The position numbers and the translations under genes are program-made. DNA of 64,000 bases from CAJJDF01 sp965655625. Its GTDB lineage: Bacteria; Bacteroidota; Bacteroidia; Flavobacteriales_D; CAJJDF01. The stretch spans positions 1 through 64,000 of the forward strand of contig CBFHHA010000004.1 in NCBI GenBank assembly GCA_965655625.1. The letters are read 5' to 3'. Under the pieces are notes generated by a model that saw only the letters and a list, made by a program, of their open reading frames with translations, had not been told where the DNA came from and made no database searches. Below, piece by piece: positions 8,279-18,357 of the stretch. Every line of letters begins with the position of its first letter. The first letter of the stretch is position 1.

Positions 8279-9642
8279 TTCTGAGTTAACTTTCTTTTTA
8301 TTGGTTCTACAAGCGTATTTATATCTCCAGCGCCAATTGTAAGTACTACCTCTAGCTGAGCCTTGTTCAAGCTATCGACCAAAGTCTCTTTCGTCTCTTT
8401 TCTCTTCTCGCTATTGTCTATTTTATCAAGGATAAATTCCGCATCAATTCCCTCTATTGGCAATTCTCTAGCCGGATAAATATCCAAAACCACTACTTCG
8501 TCCAACAAGGATAATTCTTGCCCAAATTCCTCTCCAAAATCTTTCGTTCTGGAGTATAAATGTGGCTGAAAAACGCCCGTCACTTTTTTACCCGGATACA
8601 ATGCTCTTACCGAATTTACCAGTGCTTTTATCTCTGTTGGGTGGTGCGCATAATCGTCTATAAAAACGAGGTCATCTTGTTTGATTACATACTCAAACCT
8701 TCTTTTTACTCCTTTGTAATTCTCTAATCCGGCTTTAATATTACCATTCGTCATCCCAATTTCTTGACACACAGCAATAGTTGCCAAACTATTTTCTATG
8801 TTATGAATCCCGCTAATCCCGAGTTTCACTCCAAGAATTTTTCCTTTTGGGGTAACCGCATCGAATACAAAATTCCCGTTGTGAACAGCAATATTCTCGG
8901 CAAAATACTTCGCGTTTTGTCCATCGACAGAATAGAGTTTTTGGTTTTTAAACGTTAACTGAACCTTTTCTTGCACAAAAACAGTCCCTGTTGGATTCAC
9001 CTTGTTGAGAAAATCCTGAAAAGAAGTATTCATAGAATCTGAGTCTCCATAAATATCCAAATGATCGGCATCTGTAGAAGTGACCACAGCAATATTTGGG
9101 ACGAGAGTAAGGAAAGAACGATCGTATTCATCCGCTTCCACCACTACCCAATTAGAATTACTATTCAGCACTAAATTGGAATTGAAGTTAGTGGCAATTC
9201 CTCCTAAAAAAGCATTACAACCCATTCCATCATGAGTCATAACTGCCGCTATCATCGAAGAAGTTGTTGTTTTTCCGTGTGTTCCGGCAACAGCAATTGT
9301 CTTGTATTGTGCGGTAATCATTCCCAGCACTTCTGCCCTCTTTTTGAGTGTATAGTTTTGATGCTTAAAATAGTTCCAAATCTCATTTGTAATAGGAATC
9401 GCTGGCGTGAAAATTACTAATGTGTGTTCTTTGTTGGAACGGACGCTCTTGTCAATATTTTCGACTCCATCTTCATACACAATTGAAACTCCATTATTTT
9501 CCATTTCCCTTGTGAGCGGAGTTGCAGTAAGGTCGTACCCAAACACAGGAATAGCCAAAGAGTTGAAATATCGTGCCAAGGCACTCATTCCAATTCCTCC
9601 AATTCCAATGAAAAACACTCTATGTATTTCGTTTAGGTTCAT
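8275..9642 (-). CDS. murC: UDP-N-acetylmuramate-L-alanine ligase MurC
   Basis: Cytoplasmic ligase that adds L-alanine to UDP-MurNAc. N-terminal Rossmann motif FIGIGGIGMSALA (residues 11-23), ATP loop GTHGKTTT at 120-127, central DEYDRSF motif with metal-binding residues and the C-terminal DDYAHHPTE block. The 455-residue size is standard. Both ends overlap neighbours by four bases (murG upstream, ftsQ downstream), indicating coupled translation. Confidence 0.98.
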   Translation of the reverse strand: MNLNEIHRVFFIGIGGIGMSALARYFNSLAIPVFGYDLTATPLTREMENNGVSIVYEDGVENIDKSVRSNKEHTLVIFTPAIPITNEIWNYFKHQNYTLKKRAEVLGMITAQYKTIAVAGTHGKTTTSSMIAAVMTHDGMGCNAFLGGIATNFNSNLVLNSNSNWVVVEADEYDRSFLTLVPNIAVVTSTDADHLDIYGDSDSMNTSFQDFLNKVNPTGTVFVQEKVQLTFKNQKLYSVDGQNAKYFAENIAVHNGNFVFDAVTPKGKILGVKLGISGIHNIENSLATIAVCQEIGMTNGNIKAGLENYKGVKRRFEYVIKQDDLVFIDDYAHHPTEIKALVNSVRALYPGKKVTGVFQPHLYSRTKDFGEEFGQELSLLDEVVVLDIYPARELPIEGIDAEFILDKIDNSEKRKETKETLVDSLNKAQLEVVLTIGAGDINTLVEPIKRKLTQK

Positions 9643-10742
9643 TTATTCATTATTTTAAACACCTCGTTGGCTATTGAATCTGCGGCATTTGGCCTTCCAA
9701 AACCAATAATATTAACACTCAACTTCACTAGCTTCTCTTCTTCCTTTATTAATTCAACAACTGTGTTGCCCAATACATCTGGTGCTTCTGCATCGGTTAC
9801 AAGCATGGCCGCATTGTGATTTACCAGAGCCATTGCATTTTTTGTTTGATGATCTTCACTCACGTTGGGCGAAGGCACCAAAATAGTGGGTTTTCCTACT
9901 AAGCATAATTCCGAGATAGAAAGCGCTCCTGCTCTACTTACTACCAAATCGGCACAGGCATAAGCCAAATCCATTTCATAAATAAAATCATGAACTTTGA
10001 CATTGGCTATTTTATTCTCTTCTACAAAAGACTTCATGTCTTCGTAGTAATATTTCCCTGTTTGCCACAAAACTTGAATGTCGTTTTTCGCCAATTGTTC
10101 AGCAGCATTTTTTATACTATTATTTATCGTCCTTGCACCTAAACTGCCTCCAATCACTAGCAATGTCTTTTTCTCGGTTTCCAATCCAAATTGCTCCAAT
10201 CCTCTTTCCCTTTTTCCTTTTATATTTAATATTTCTTTCCTCACTGGATTTCCAGTGAACACAATCTTAGATTCCTCAAAAAACCTACCCATGTTGTCAT
10301 AGGCTACACAAATCTTTTTTGCCTTTTTTGCCAATAACTTATTGGTAATTCCTGGATACGAATTTTGTTCCTGTATGAGTGTAGGCACACCCAATTTTCC
10401 AGCTTGTCTCAACAAAGGACCGCTTGCATATCCTCCAACTCCAATTGCCACATCTGGTTTAAACTCTTTCACAATTGACTTTGCCTTTTTTAAACTTCTC
10501 AAAAGTTTAAAAGGAAAAGATAGGTTCTTAACCGTAAGCTTTCGTTGAAGTCCTGCAATATCAAGACCTTTAATCTCATAGCCAGCCTTGGGAACTTTTT
10601 CCATCTCCATTTTGCCATTGGCTCCCACAAACAAAATTTCGGTTGCAGGATACTTTTCCTTGATTGCATTGGCTATGGCAATGGCAGGATAAATATGGCC
10701 TCCAGTTCCACCTCCCGATATAATCACTCTCTTAGCTTCCAT
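9639..10742 (-). CDS. murG: MurG, lipid II synthase (N-acetylglucosaminyltransferase)
   Basis: Membrane-associated GT28 enzyme that transfers GlcNAc to lipid I. The first G loop IISGGGTGGHIYPAIAIA (residues 7-24) and a second GVGGYASGPLLRQAGKLGVPTLIQEQN region are plain, as are the C-terminal RAGALSISELCLVGKPTILVPSP and EDHQTKNAMALV nucleotide-sugar motifs. It has 367 residues and overlaps the end of ftsW by 11 bases. Confidence 0.98.
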   Translation of the reverse strand: MEAKRVIISGGGTGGHIYPAIAIANAIKEKYPATEILFVGANGKMEMEKVPKAGYEIKGLDIAGLQRKLTVKNLSFPFKLLRSLKKAKSIVKEFKPDVAIGVGGYASGPLLRQAGKLGVPTLIQEQNSYPGITNKLLAKKAKKICVAYDNMGRFFEESKIVFTGNPVRKEILNIKGKRERGLEQFGLETEKKTLLVIGGSLGARTINNSIKNAAEQLAKNDIQVLWQTGKYYYEDMKSFVEENKIANVKVHDFIYEMDLAYACADLVVSRAGALSISELCLVGKPTILVPSPNVSEDHQTKNAMALVNHNAAMLVTDAEAPDVLGNTVVELIKEEEKLVKLSVNIIGFGRPNAADSIANEVFKIMNK

Positions 10743-11895
10743 AATCTTCCTTTGTTTGTTTATTTGAACCTAACTGTACTTCTCTACTTACCCCTAATAT
10801 CATCCCAAATGCAACACAAGTAAATAAAATTGCAGTTCCTCCCATACTTACCATCGGCAGCGGTTGTCCTGTTACTGGCAGCACATTGACACTCACTCCC
10901 ATATTGAGAAAAGCTTGAAAAACTATACTAAAACCTAAACCAAACGCTAGGTAAGAACCAAAATCACTTTTGGAATTTTTGGCAATAACTATTACTCGAT
11001 ATAAAATAATGAGATAAAGTAAAATAAGGAATACTCCTCCCAAGATAGATCCATACTCTTCGATAAAAATGGCAAAAATGAAATCTGCCCATGCTGAGGG
11101 CAAAATATTTTTAACTGTACTTTTACTCGGACCTGTTCCTCTTAATCCCCCTCTAGCAATTCCGGCTTTTGCAATGTCGGTTTGGTAATTCTTGTCTGCG
11201 GCATTCTCTACTTCATCCCCTCCTACAAAAGCAGCGATTCTCGAAGTCCAAGTGGGAACTCTCGGCAATAACTTTGGCTGAACTGTTCCAATTAACAGAA
11301 TAAGTAAAAACCCTCCGAGGGCCAATCCCAGCATTCCCAATATGTTTTTTGCGCTAATGGACGAAATAAATATAAGAACCAAACAATCTACAAAAAGCAT
11401 TGCTGCGGTAGATAAATCGGCAGGTAAAATAGCTGCGCAAACTACTCCCACGGGCAACACAATTTTTACCAAAAATACTTTGAAACTTTTTAGTTCTTCT
11501 TTGTTCATGGATAGCTGCCTGGCTAAGTAAACCAATAGCGAAATTTTCGCCATATCAGAGGGCTGAAAACCGAATATCCACCGAGCCGCAGCTTGATTAC
11601 CCGAATGAAATATCCAAGCTGAGGCCAATGTCAACAGCGATAGAACCATTGCAAATTGCGAAATACGTGAGAAATAATTAATTTTTACTTTGTGTAAATA
11701 GTACATTAGCACAAACCCTAAAAGAATGATTATGGTATGCTTAAACAAGAATGACTCTGTATTTCCGTCTCTAAATTTATAGGATAATTGAGAAGTAGAA
11801 CTGTAAACAATGAGCACAGAAAAGAGGGACAACAAAATTGTTATCACCCAAATCACACGGTCGCCCGTTAGATATTTCTTAAACATTGTGTTCAT
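10732..11895 (-). CDS. ftsW: FtsW, SEDS peptidoglycan polymerase of the divisome
   Basis: A polytopic SEDS-family glycosyltransferase with about ten transmembrane segments. Diagnostic stretches include RWIFGFQPSDMAKISLLVYLAR, GTGPSKSTVKNILPSAWADFIFAIFIEEYG and the last-helix region GQPLPMVSMGGTAIL. Its place between murD and murG, in a cluster with ftsI, supports FtsW; the elongation paralog RodA is at 57.7 kb. Met1 or Met4 (11886) could be the start. The 174 bases before it hold no gene. Confidence 0.95.
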   Translation of the reverse strand: MNTMFKKYLTGDRVIWVITILLSLFSVLIVYSSTSQLSYKFRDGNTESFLFKHTIIILLGFVLMYYLHKVKINYFSRISQFAMVLSLLTLASAWIFHSGNQAAARWIFGFQPSDMAKISLLVYLARQLSMNKEELKSFKVFLVKIVLPVGVVCAAILPADLSTAAMLFVDCLVLIFISSISAKNILGMLGLALGGFLLILLIGTVQPKLLPRVPTWTSRIAAFVGGDEVENAADKNYQTDIAKAGIARGGLRGTGPSKSTVKNILPSAWADFIFAIFIEEYGSILGGVFLILLYLIILYRVIVIAKNSKSDFGSYLAFGLGFSIVFQAFLNMGVSVNVLPVTGQPLPMVSMGGTAILFTCVAFGMILGVSREVQLGSNKQTKEDYGS

Positions 11896-12069
11896 TTCTT
11901 TTCTTTATTCTAGTTTCTTGTTTTAATCGTGTTACTCATTTTGAACCCTCAAAAAACAGATTCTGGTCATTCCGTGCCGCTAAACGGCATCTCTTAATTG
12001 GCTTAATCGCTGTTTGTAAACAGATTCCACATCAAGTGCTGAATGACATGCCATTTTTTTTGTATTTAT

Positions 12070-13416
12070 CTACAACTCCCTCACCGCTTTTCTGAATTCC
12101 AATCCTCTTTCTTCATAATTATCAAATAAATCGAAACTAGCGCAAGCTGGAGAAAGCAATACCAAATCTCCTTTTGCACCCAACTTGTAGCTCAATTTTA
12201 CCGCATCTTTTGCCGAGCTTGTTTCGTATACGTCAATCACATCTTTAAAAGCTTCTACTAGCCTTGAATTGTCTACCCCTAAACAAACTAGTGCCTTTAC
12301 TTTGTCTTTTACCAAAGGAATTAATTCCTCATAATCATTGCCTTTATCTACCCCTCCGGCTATCCAAACGATTGGTTTGTTTATACTTTCAAGAGCATAC
12401 CACACTGCATTCACGTTTGTTGCTTTGGAATCGTTGATGAATTCTATTCCATTTACATAACAAATGTGCTCCAGTCTATGTTCTACATTTTGAAAATCTG
12501 ATAAACTTTCTCGTACAACTTCTTTTCTCAAATCCAATACTTTGTAGGCTATTCCGGCCGCCATTGAATTGTAAATATTGTGTTTTCCGTTTAGTGCTAA
12601 ATCGTGTATTGACATAGTTTGGGGTTCTTGATTTATAAGGTTAAATACTATTTCTTCGTTCTTATTTAAATAAGCGCCTTCCTTAATTTCTTCTTTTATC
12701 GAAAAAGGGAGTTGCTTTGCTTTCGTTTTTTTACTTTCTAGTGCTTTCGCAATTGCTTTATCATCTTTGCAGTAGATGAAAAAATCTTCATTCGTTTGAT
12801 TGTTTGTGATTCTAAACTTTGAGTCCACATAATTTTCAAACCTGTATTCGTAGCGGTCGAGATGATCTGGGGTAATATTTAATAACACCGATACATCTAC
12901 CTTAAAGTCTACTAATCCATCCAATTGGAAGCTACTTAGCTCCAATATATAATATTCAAAATCTTCGTTAGCCACTTGCTTTGCGAAGCTTGTTCCTACA
13001 TTGCCTGCGATTCCCACATTGAGTCCTGCCTTGTTCAAAATATGATAAGTGAGCAGGGTGGTAGTTGTTTTTCCGTTTGACCCGGTTATGCCGATAAGTT
13101 TTGCATTCGTATATCTTCCGGCAAACTCAATTTCCGAGATTACAGCAATCCCTTTTTCCTTGGCTTTCTCCACAATCGACACTTTATCGGAGATTCCAGG
13201 ACTTTTTATAATCTCGGCTGATGACAGAATTCTCTCTTCACTATGTTTTCCCTCTTCCCACTGTATATTTTCGGCCGATAATTCGTTTTTATACTTTTCT
13301 TTTATTCTCCCAAAATCAGAGACAAAAACAGTAAACCCTTGCCTTTTTGCAAGCAAAGCAGCCCCTACTCCGCTTTCGCCAGCACCAAGTATTGCTATGT
13401 TCGTTGTCTTTGTCAT
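12070..13416 (-). CDS. murD: UDP-N-acetylmuramoylalanine-D-glutamate ligase MurD
   Basis: Cytoplasmic ligase adding D-glutamate. From the ATG at 13416 the protein begins TKTTNIAILGAGESGVGAALLA, a normal MurD Rossmann start. The ATP loop is GITGSNGKTTTTLL, followed by LELSSFQLD, NITPDHLDRY and a C-terminal LLSPACASFDLFDNYEERG block, which is diagnostic for MurD. The frame is open for 13 more codons to 13455, but that stretch is encoded by a palindromic repeat, so the later start is preferred. Length is 448 residues. It is separated from mraY by about 100 bases containing that repeat. Confidence 0.96.
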   Translation of the reverse strand: MTKTTNIAILGAGESGVGAALLAKRQGFTVFVSDFGRIKEKYKNELSAENIQWEEGKHSEERILSSAEIIKSPGISDKVSIVEKAKEKGIAVISEIEFAGRYTNAKLIGITGSNGKTTTTLLTYHILNKAGLNVGIAGNVGTSFAKQVANEDFEYYILELSSFQLDGLVDFKVDVSVLLNITPDHLDRYEYRFENYVDSKFRITNNQTNEDFFIYCKDDKAIAKALESKKTKAKQLPFSIKEEIKEGAYLNKNEEIVFNLINQEPQTMSIHDLALNGKHNIYNSMAAGIAYKVLDLRKEVVRESLSDFQNVEHRLEHICYVNGIEFINDSKATNVNAVWYALESINKPIVWIAGGVDKGNDYEELIPLVKDKVKALVCLGVDNSRLVEAFKDVIDVYETSSAKDAVKLSYKLGAKGDLVLLSPACASFDLFDNYEERGLEFRKAVREL

Positions 13417-13446
13417 TTGTTTAATTCTCGTTTTATCCCATTCTAA

Positions 13447-13504
13447 CCTTCCCAAAGGGAAGGAATATTCTCGTTTTATTTATCCACCTCCTTCCCTTTG
13501 GGAA
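13447..13504. repeat. Pair of CTTCCC/GGGAAG palindromes between mraY and murD
   Basis: CCTTCCC-AAA-GGGAAGG at 13447-13463 is a perfect 7-bp-arm palindrome, and TTCCC-TTT-GGGAA at 13492-13504 is a second in a related context. The same core occurs at 146-170. It interrupts an otherwise compact operon without an obvious T-tract, so read-through is expected. Confidence 0.55.
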
Positions 13505-13519
13505 AGTCGGGATAGGATT

Positions 13520-14788
13520 TTATCTCAATTTCAGTGTTACAATCGTAATTATGGCAAGGAAAATCCCTATGATCCAGAACCTCGAAACAATCTTGGATTC
13601 ATGCATTCCCTTTTTTTGATAATGGTGGTGAAGCGGTGCCATCAAAAACACTCTTCTTCCTTCCCCGTATTTCTTTTTGGTATACTTGAAGTAAGCCACT
13701 TGTATCATCACCGAAAGGTTCTCTGCCAAGAAAATTCCGCACAACACAGGTATTAACAGCTCTTTTCGGATTGCGATAGCAAACACAGCGATAATCCCTC
13801 CAATAGTTAAGCTTCCGGTATCACCCATAAAAACTTGTGCCGGATAGGCATTGTACCACAAAAAACCGATACACGCTCCAACAAATGCGCTAATAAATAT
13901 CACGAGCTCCCCTGAGTTCGGTATAAACATCACATTGAGGTAATCAGAAAAAATAATGTTTCCGGATACGTAAGCAAATATGGCCAAGGTAACTCCAATA
14001 ATTGCCGAAGTTCCGGTAGCCAAGCCATCTATTCCATCTGTCATATTGGCTCCATTAGAAACAGCCGTTACAATCACAATTACTGCCGGAATAAAGATAA
14101 GCCACGCCCATTTTGCTCTTCCTTCATTCTCCATCCAACCCAAAAACCACTGGTAGTTAAACTCATTATTTTTAACAAAAGGAAGTGTTGTTTTAGTTGA
14201 ATGGTGCTCCACCCATGAGAATGTTGCAGCAGAATCTTTTGCTGGGGTAACTTCCACTAAGTTATCTCCTATTTTTTCTACAAATCCGGTTAAAACCTTA
14301 TTTTCAACTTTCTCTTTAATGGTTACATTTTCATTAAAAAACAACATTACCGCAACGATAATTCCTATTCCAATTTGACCCACAATTTTGAACCTGCCAG
14401 CCAAGCCCGCTTTATTCTTTTTGAACACTTTTATATAGTCATCCAAAAAACCGATTGCCCCCAATCCAATTGTGGTTACAAGCATAATCTGAATGTAAAT
14501 ATTATCCAGTTTGGCGAATAGGAGCGTGGGAATAAGAATGGCCGCAATAATGATTAGTCCGCCCATGGTTGGAGTCCCTTCCTTTTCTTTTTGACCCTCT
14601 AGTCCCAAATCACGCACCGATTCGCCTACTTGAAGATTCCTAAGCTTTTGAATAAGTGTTTTTCCAAAAACTAAAGAAACCAACAGCGAGGTGAGAATAG
14701 AGAGTGCTGCTCTGAATGAAATAAAGCTGAACAATCCTGCACCAGGAAAGTCCATCTCTTGAAGGTATGTGAATAAGTGATACAACAT
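13520..14788 (-). CDS. mraY: Phospho-N-acetylmuramoyl-pentapeptide transferase MraY
   Basis: Integral membrane enzyme that makes lipid I from UDP-MurNAc-pentapeptide and undecaprenyl phosphate. Characteristic motifs are GTPTMGGLIII (near residue 72), LGFLDDYIKV (with adjacent Asp residues for metal binding), NMTDGIDGLATG and the C-terminal MAPLHHHYQKKG loop. At 422 residues it is longer than the E. coli enzyme because of a periplasmic insertion around residues 150-215, usual in Bacteroidota. The stop and start of murE and mraY overlap by one base. Confidence 0.98.
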   Translation of the reverse strand: MLYHLFTYLQEMDFPGAGLFSFISFRAALSILTSLLVSLVFGKTLIQKLRNLQVGESVRDLGLEGQKEKEGTPTMGGLIIIAAILIPTLLFAKLDNIYIQIMLVTTIGLGAIGFLDDYIKVFKKNKAGLAGRFKIVGQIGIGIIVAVMLFFNENVTIKEKVENKVLTGFVEKIGDNLVEVTPAKDSAATFSWVEHHSTKTTLPFVKNNEFNYQWFLGWMENEGRAKWAWLIFIPAVIVIVTAVSNGANMTDGIDGLATGTSAIIGVTLAIFAYVSGNIIFSDYLNVMFIPNSGELVIFISAFVGACIGFLWYNAYPAQVFMGDTGSLTIGGIIAVFAIAIRKELLIPVLCGIFLAENLSVMIQVAYFKYTKKKYGEGRRVFLMAPLHHHYQKKGMHESKIVSRFWIIGIFLAIITIVTLKLR

Positions 14789-16251
14789 TATTTATCAAGC
14801 ATTTTAAGGGTTTCGGATACTATTTCTAAATCATCAAATGGGAACCTTTCTCCATTAATCTCTTGGTAGTTTTCATGTCCCTTTCCGGCTATTAAGATGA
14901 TATCGTTTTCTTCTGCCAGCACAGAGGCCGTTTTTATAGCCTCCTTTCTGTCGGTAATGGTCAGTGTTTTCTTATAATCCAATGGTTCAACACCTGCTTG
15001 CATTTCTTCTAGAATTGTTGCAGGATTCTCTGTTCTTGGATTATCCGAAGTAAGAATCACTTTATCGCTCAATCTGCAAGCGATACTGGCCATTACTGGT
15101 CTTTTTGTTCTATCTCGATCTCCTCCGCATCCTACAACCGTAATCACTTTCTCGTTTCCGGTTCTGATATTTGAAATTGTTTTCAACACATTTTTAAGGG
15201 CATCAGGAGTGTGAGCATAATCGACAATAGCGATGACACCACCTGCCGTTTTGATATATTCAAATCTTCCTTCTACATTATTCAGCAAACTCATTTGGGT
15301 AAGAATCTCTAGTTCATCTTCGTGCAGTTGCTTAGCCACTGCAAACACAGAGACAAGATTGTAGGCATTAAAATCACCTATCAACTTTACCCAAATCTCC
15401 GTTCCGTTAATTGTCAATTGCAAACCACTAAATTGGTTTTCAATTACCTTCACTCTGTAATCTGCGTCTGTCTTTCTTGCCACTGTAATTACCTCAGCTT
15501 TTGTATTTTGCATCATCACCAAGCCATTCTTATCATCAGCATTTGTGACAGCAAAAGCATCTTTGGACAAACCATCAAAAAATGCCTTTTTTACTCCAAT
15601 ATATTCTTTGAATGTATTGTGATAATCAAGGTGATCGTGCGTAATATTAGTAAACACTCCCCCAGCAAACTCGATTCCCTCTACTCTTCCTTGGTGAATT
15701 GCATGAGAACTAACCTCCATAAAACACAGATCGCAACCTTCTTTTAGCATTTGAGCAAACAATTCGTTCAGTCGAATAGCATTGGGAGTAGTATGAGTCG
15801 ACTTTATTTCTTTTTCACCGATCTTATAAACCACAGTCGAAATCAACCCTACTTTGTATCCCAATTTCTGAAACAGATCAAATAACAACGAGGTAGTTGT
15901 GGTTTTTCCGTTGGTGCCGGTAACTCCAATTAATTTTAGCTTTGAAGAGGGATTTCCGAAGAAATTAGAAGCGATAAGGCCAAGAGCATGATTCGAATTT
16001 TCTACTTGAATATAAGTTACTCCAGAAATAATTTTCTCCGGCATAGTTTCACACACAATTGCCTTAGCTCCTGACTCAATAGCCACATCAATAAATTGGT
16101 GACCATCCACAGAATTACCTCGAGTAGCAACAAATAGTCCATTTCGCTCGATGCTGCGCGAATCAAAGGCAATAGATGAAACTGAAGAATTGGTTGACCC
16201 AATTACTCCAACTAATCTCACCTTATACAATATGTCCTTCAATAACTTCAT
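14788..16251 (-). CDS. murE: UDP-MurNAc-tripeptide ligase MurE, meso-DAP type
   Basis: Adds the third residue of the stem peptide. ATP loop GVTGTNGKTTTTSLLF lies near residue 110, with EVSSHA and NITHDHLDYH following. The motif DNPRTENP near residue 410 is the specificity motif for meso-diaminopimelate, so the cell wall is predicted to be DAP-type. The 487-residue length is standard. It follows ftsI by 30 bases. Confidence 0.97.
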   Translation of the reverse strand: MKLLKDILYKVRLVGVIGSTNSSVSSIAFDSRSIERNGLFVATRGNSVDGHQFIDVAIESGAKAIVCETMPEKIISGVTYIQVENSNHALGLIASNFFGNPSSKLKLIGVTGTNGKTTTTSLLFDLFQKLGYKVGLISTVVYKIGEKEIKSTHTTPNAIRLNELFAQMLKEGCDLCFMEVSSHAIHQGRVEGIEFAGGVFTNITHDHLDYHNTFKEYIGVKKAFFDGLSKDAFAVTNADDKNGLVMMQNTKAEVITVARKTDADYRVKVIENQFSGLQLTINGTEIWVKLIGDFNAYNLVSVFAVAKQLHEDELEILTQMSLLNNVEGRFEYIKTAGGVIAIVDYAHTPDALKNVLKTISNIRTGNEKVITVVGCGGDRDRTKRPVMASIACRLSDKVILTSDNPRTENPATILEEMQAGVEPLDYKKTLTITDRKEAIKTASVLAEENDIILIAGKGHENYQEINGERFPFDDLEIVSETLKMLDK

Positions 16252-16281
16252 TCTTTCTTTTACCTCTTCAAGAGGATTTTT

Positions 16282-18357
16282 TTATCCCAAATTCAGGATG
16301 ATTACTTTTTTACTTCCCGTTAATGGAGTTTGACTTTTTACTACTCCACGTCCGTTGACTCGAACCGAAAACCCTTTATTCTCTAATAAAAACAAAGCAT
16401 CTTTCAGTCCCATCCCCAGTGTATTTGGAACTCCTTCGATAGATTTTTTGTTCAATTCTACTTTGTCTTTTTGAGCAACCGTGGCAATCCATTTAGAATC
16501 TCCGTTTTTATGTTCCAATGGCACCGAAAGAGCCTTAAACACAATGTTCAAATCATCCAAGCTTCCATTTTTAGAGGCTGGCATATTCAGCTTTTCAAGT
16601 TTATCTTTCGAACGAGCCATTTCGATATCAGTCGCATAAACTTTCTCGGCAATCTCCTTGAATACAGAACCCGAAACCACATTTCCGTATATACTTCTGG
16701 TAGGCGCTGCTACCACCACAATGCATGAATATTTCGGATTATCTGCCGGAAAATATCCACAAAAAGAAGCTTGATGCCTCACTCTGGATCTAGTTTCTGA
16801 ATCGGAATTTCCATACCCAACTTGAGTCGTTCCAGTTTTACCGGCTATTTTAAAATCTAAATTCTTTAGGTTACTGGCTGTTCCCTCTTCCACCACTTTC
16901 TCCAATAAAAAACGAGCATTCTGAATTGTTTTTCCCGAACAGATGCTTCTATTCAGCACTTCTATTTTACTGGCAAACACAACTCTACCTCCATCTCTAA
17001 TCTCTTTCACAAACTGAGGCTTTACCATTACGCCATTGTTTGCCACGGCATTGTAAAAAGTCAATATCTGTAGCGGTGTAAATCTGGTTTCATACCCAAT
17101 ACTCATCCAAGGAATCGAAATTCCCGACCAAGTCGAATCCGCTGTTGTTTTTACATAAGGCTTTCCTTCTCCCAAAATTTCAACTCCTGTCTCCTTACCT
17201 AATCCTAACTTGGCAATACCGCTCAAAAAACTAGACTGTGATTTTTTATAATTCTCATTAATCACTTGCGAAATAGCCACATTGCTGGACAAAGCAAATG
17301 CTTTCCAAAGTGGGATAATTCCGTCACCACCTTCATGAGCATCTCGCATTATTCTGTCGTAATATTTAATCGTTCCATCTTTGGTATCTACTTGATCGTT
17401 AATCCCAACTTTTCCGTCTTCCATTGCCACCATGAGCGAGGCCAACTTAAATGTAGAGCCAGGCTCAGAAGCCGTTCCTATAGCATGATTGTATATTTCA
17501 CGATATTTCCCTCTTTTGTCTTTTGAGATATTCGCAATAGCCTTTATGTGTCCGGTCTTCACTTCCATGAGCACCGCACAACCATGCTGAGCGTTTTGAG
17601 ACACCAATTGCTCCATCAACGCTTTCTCTGCCACATCCTGAAGATTTACATCAATAGTCGTGTAAATGTCTTTGCCGTTTTCTGGCTTTACTAAGTAGTC
17701 ATCTGTCAACGGAATTCTATTTCCGCCTCCTACGCTTTTCATGTATTGCAATCCTTGTTCACCTTTCAGTTTTGCCTGATAAGCATCCTCAAGTCCCACT
17801 CCACTTCCTTGTGCATTGATGTAGCCAACAGTTCGGGCAGCCAACATGCCAAAAGGTCTTTCTCTCTTGTTCTGTTTCAACACAATTCTTCCTCCTCTAA
17901 ACTGACCTTTTCTTAGTATTGGTGCATTAAGCACCGCTTCCATTTCGTTGTAAGACACATTTTTTTGAATCAAATGATACCTTCTTTTGTTCCGTTTGGC
18001 GTCAATCAGCTCAGCTCTATACTGACCCTCTGTTTTATCTTTAAAAATCTGGGACAATACAAAAGCCAAAGAATCCACTTGTTCTGTGAACAACGCTTCT
18101 TTAACAGCTACTAAATCCATTCTAATTTCATAAATAGGAACAGAAATAGCTAAAGCACTCTTCTCTTTATCATCTGCAAAAATATTACCTCGAGAAGCAT
18201 TGATTTCTATTTTAGAAATACTGGAAACGTAAGAGTTGTTCTCAGTATTTATTGTCATTTGAATAGAAAATATTCTCCATATCAACACCAAAGAAAACAC
18301 GAGTACCGTAAAGTACACGAAGTAGATTCTTCCCGATATGTTTTTCTTATTTTCCAT
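16282..18357 (-). CDS. ftsI: Divisome transpeptidase FtsI (PBP3-like) with C-terminal PASTA domain
   Basis: Septal class B penicillin-binding protein: one N-terminal transmembrane helix (about residues 11-30), a dimerisation domain, then the transpeptidase with SxxK in GSTFK, SSN in ALSSNVA and KTGT in IAGKTGTTQ. The last about 60 residues (VPNTLGMGLKDALFLLENKG) form a PASTA domain, common in Bacteroidota FtsI although better known from Gram-positives. It has 691 residues and shares one base with ftsL. The SEDS partner is ftsW in the same operon. Confidence 0.96.
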   Translation of the reverse strand: MENKKNISGRIYFVYFTVLVFSLVLIWRIFSIQMTINTENNSYVSSISKIEINASRGNIFADDKEKSALAISVPIYEIRMDLVAVKEALFTEQVDSLAFVLSQIFKDKTEGQYRAELIDAKRNKRRYHLIQKNVSYNEMEAVLNAPILRKGQFRGGRIVLKQNKRERPFGMLAARTVGYINAQGSGVGLEDAYQAKLKGEQGLQYMKSVGGGNRIPLTDDYLVKPENGKDIYTTIDVNLQDVAEKALMEQLVSQNAQHGCAVLMEVKTGHIKAIANISKDKRGKYREIYNHAIGTASEPGSTFKLASLMVAMEDGKVGINDQVDTKDGTIKYYDRIMRDAHEGGDGIIPLWKAFALSSNVAISQVINENYKKSQSSFLSGIAKLGLGKETGVEILGEGKPYVKTTADSTWSGISIPWMSIGYETRFTPLQILTFYNAVANNGVMVKPQFVKEIRDGGRVVFASKIEVLNRSICSGKTIQNARFLLEKVVEEGTASNLKNLDFKIAGKTGTTQVGYGNSDSETRSRVRHQASFCGYFPADNPKYSCIVVVAAPTRSIYGNVVSGSVFKEIAEKVYATDIEMARSKDKLEKLNMPASKNGSLDDLNIVFKALSVPLEHKNGDSKWIATVAQKDKVELNKKSIEGVPNTLGMGLKDALFLLENKGFSVRVNGRGVVKSQTPLTGSKKVIILNLG

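Noticed and set aside
11896..12069. Small gene between ftsW and murD
   Set aside because: No frame with a start and reasonable composition; only a 5-bp hairpin at 11975-11989.
13417..13455. N-terminal extension of MurD
   Set aside because: The 13 extra codons are encoded by a palindromic repeat and precede the conserved MurD start.
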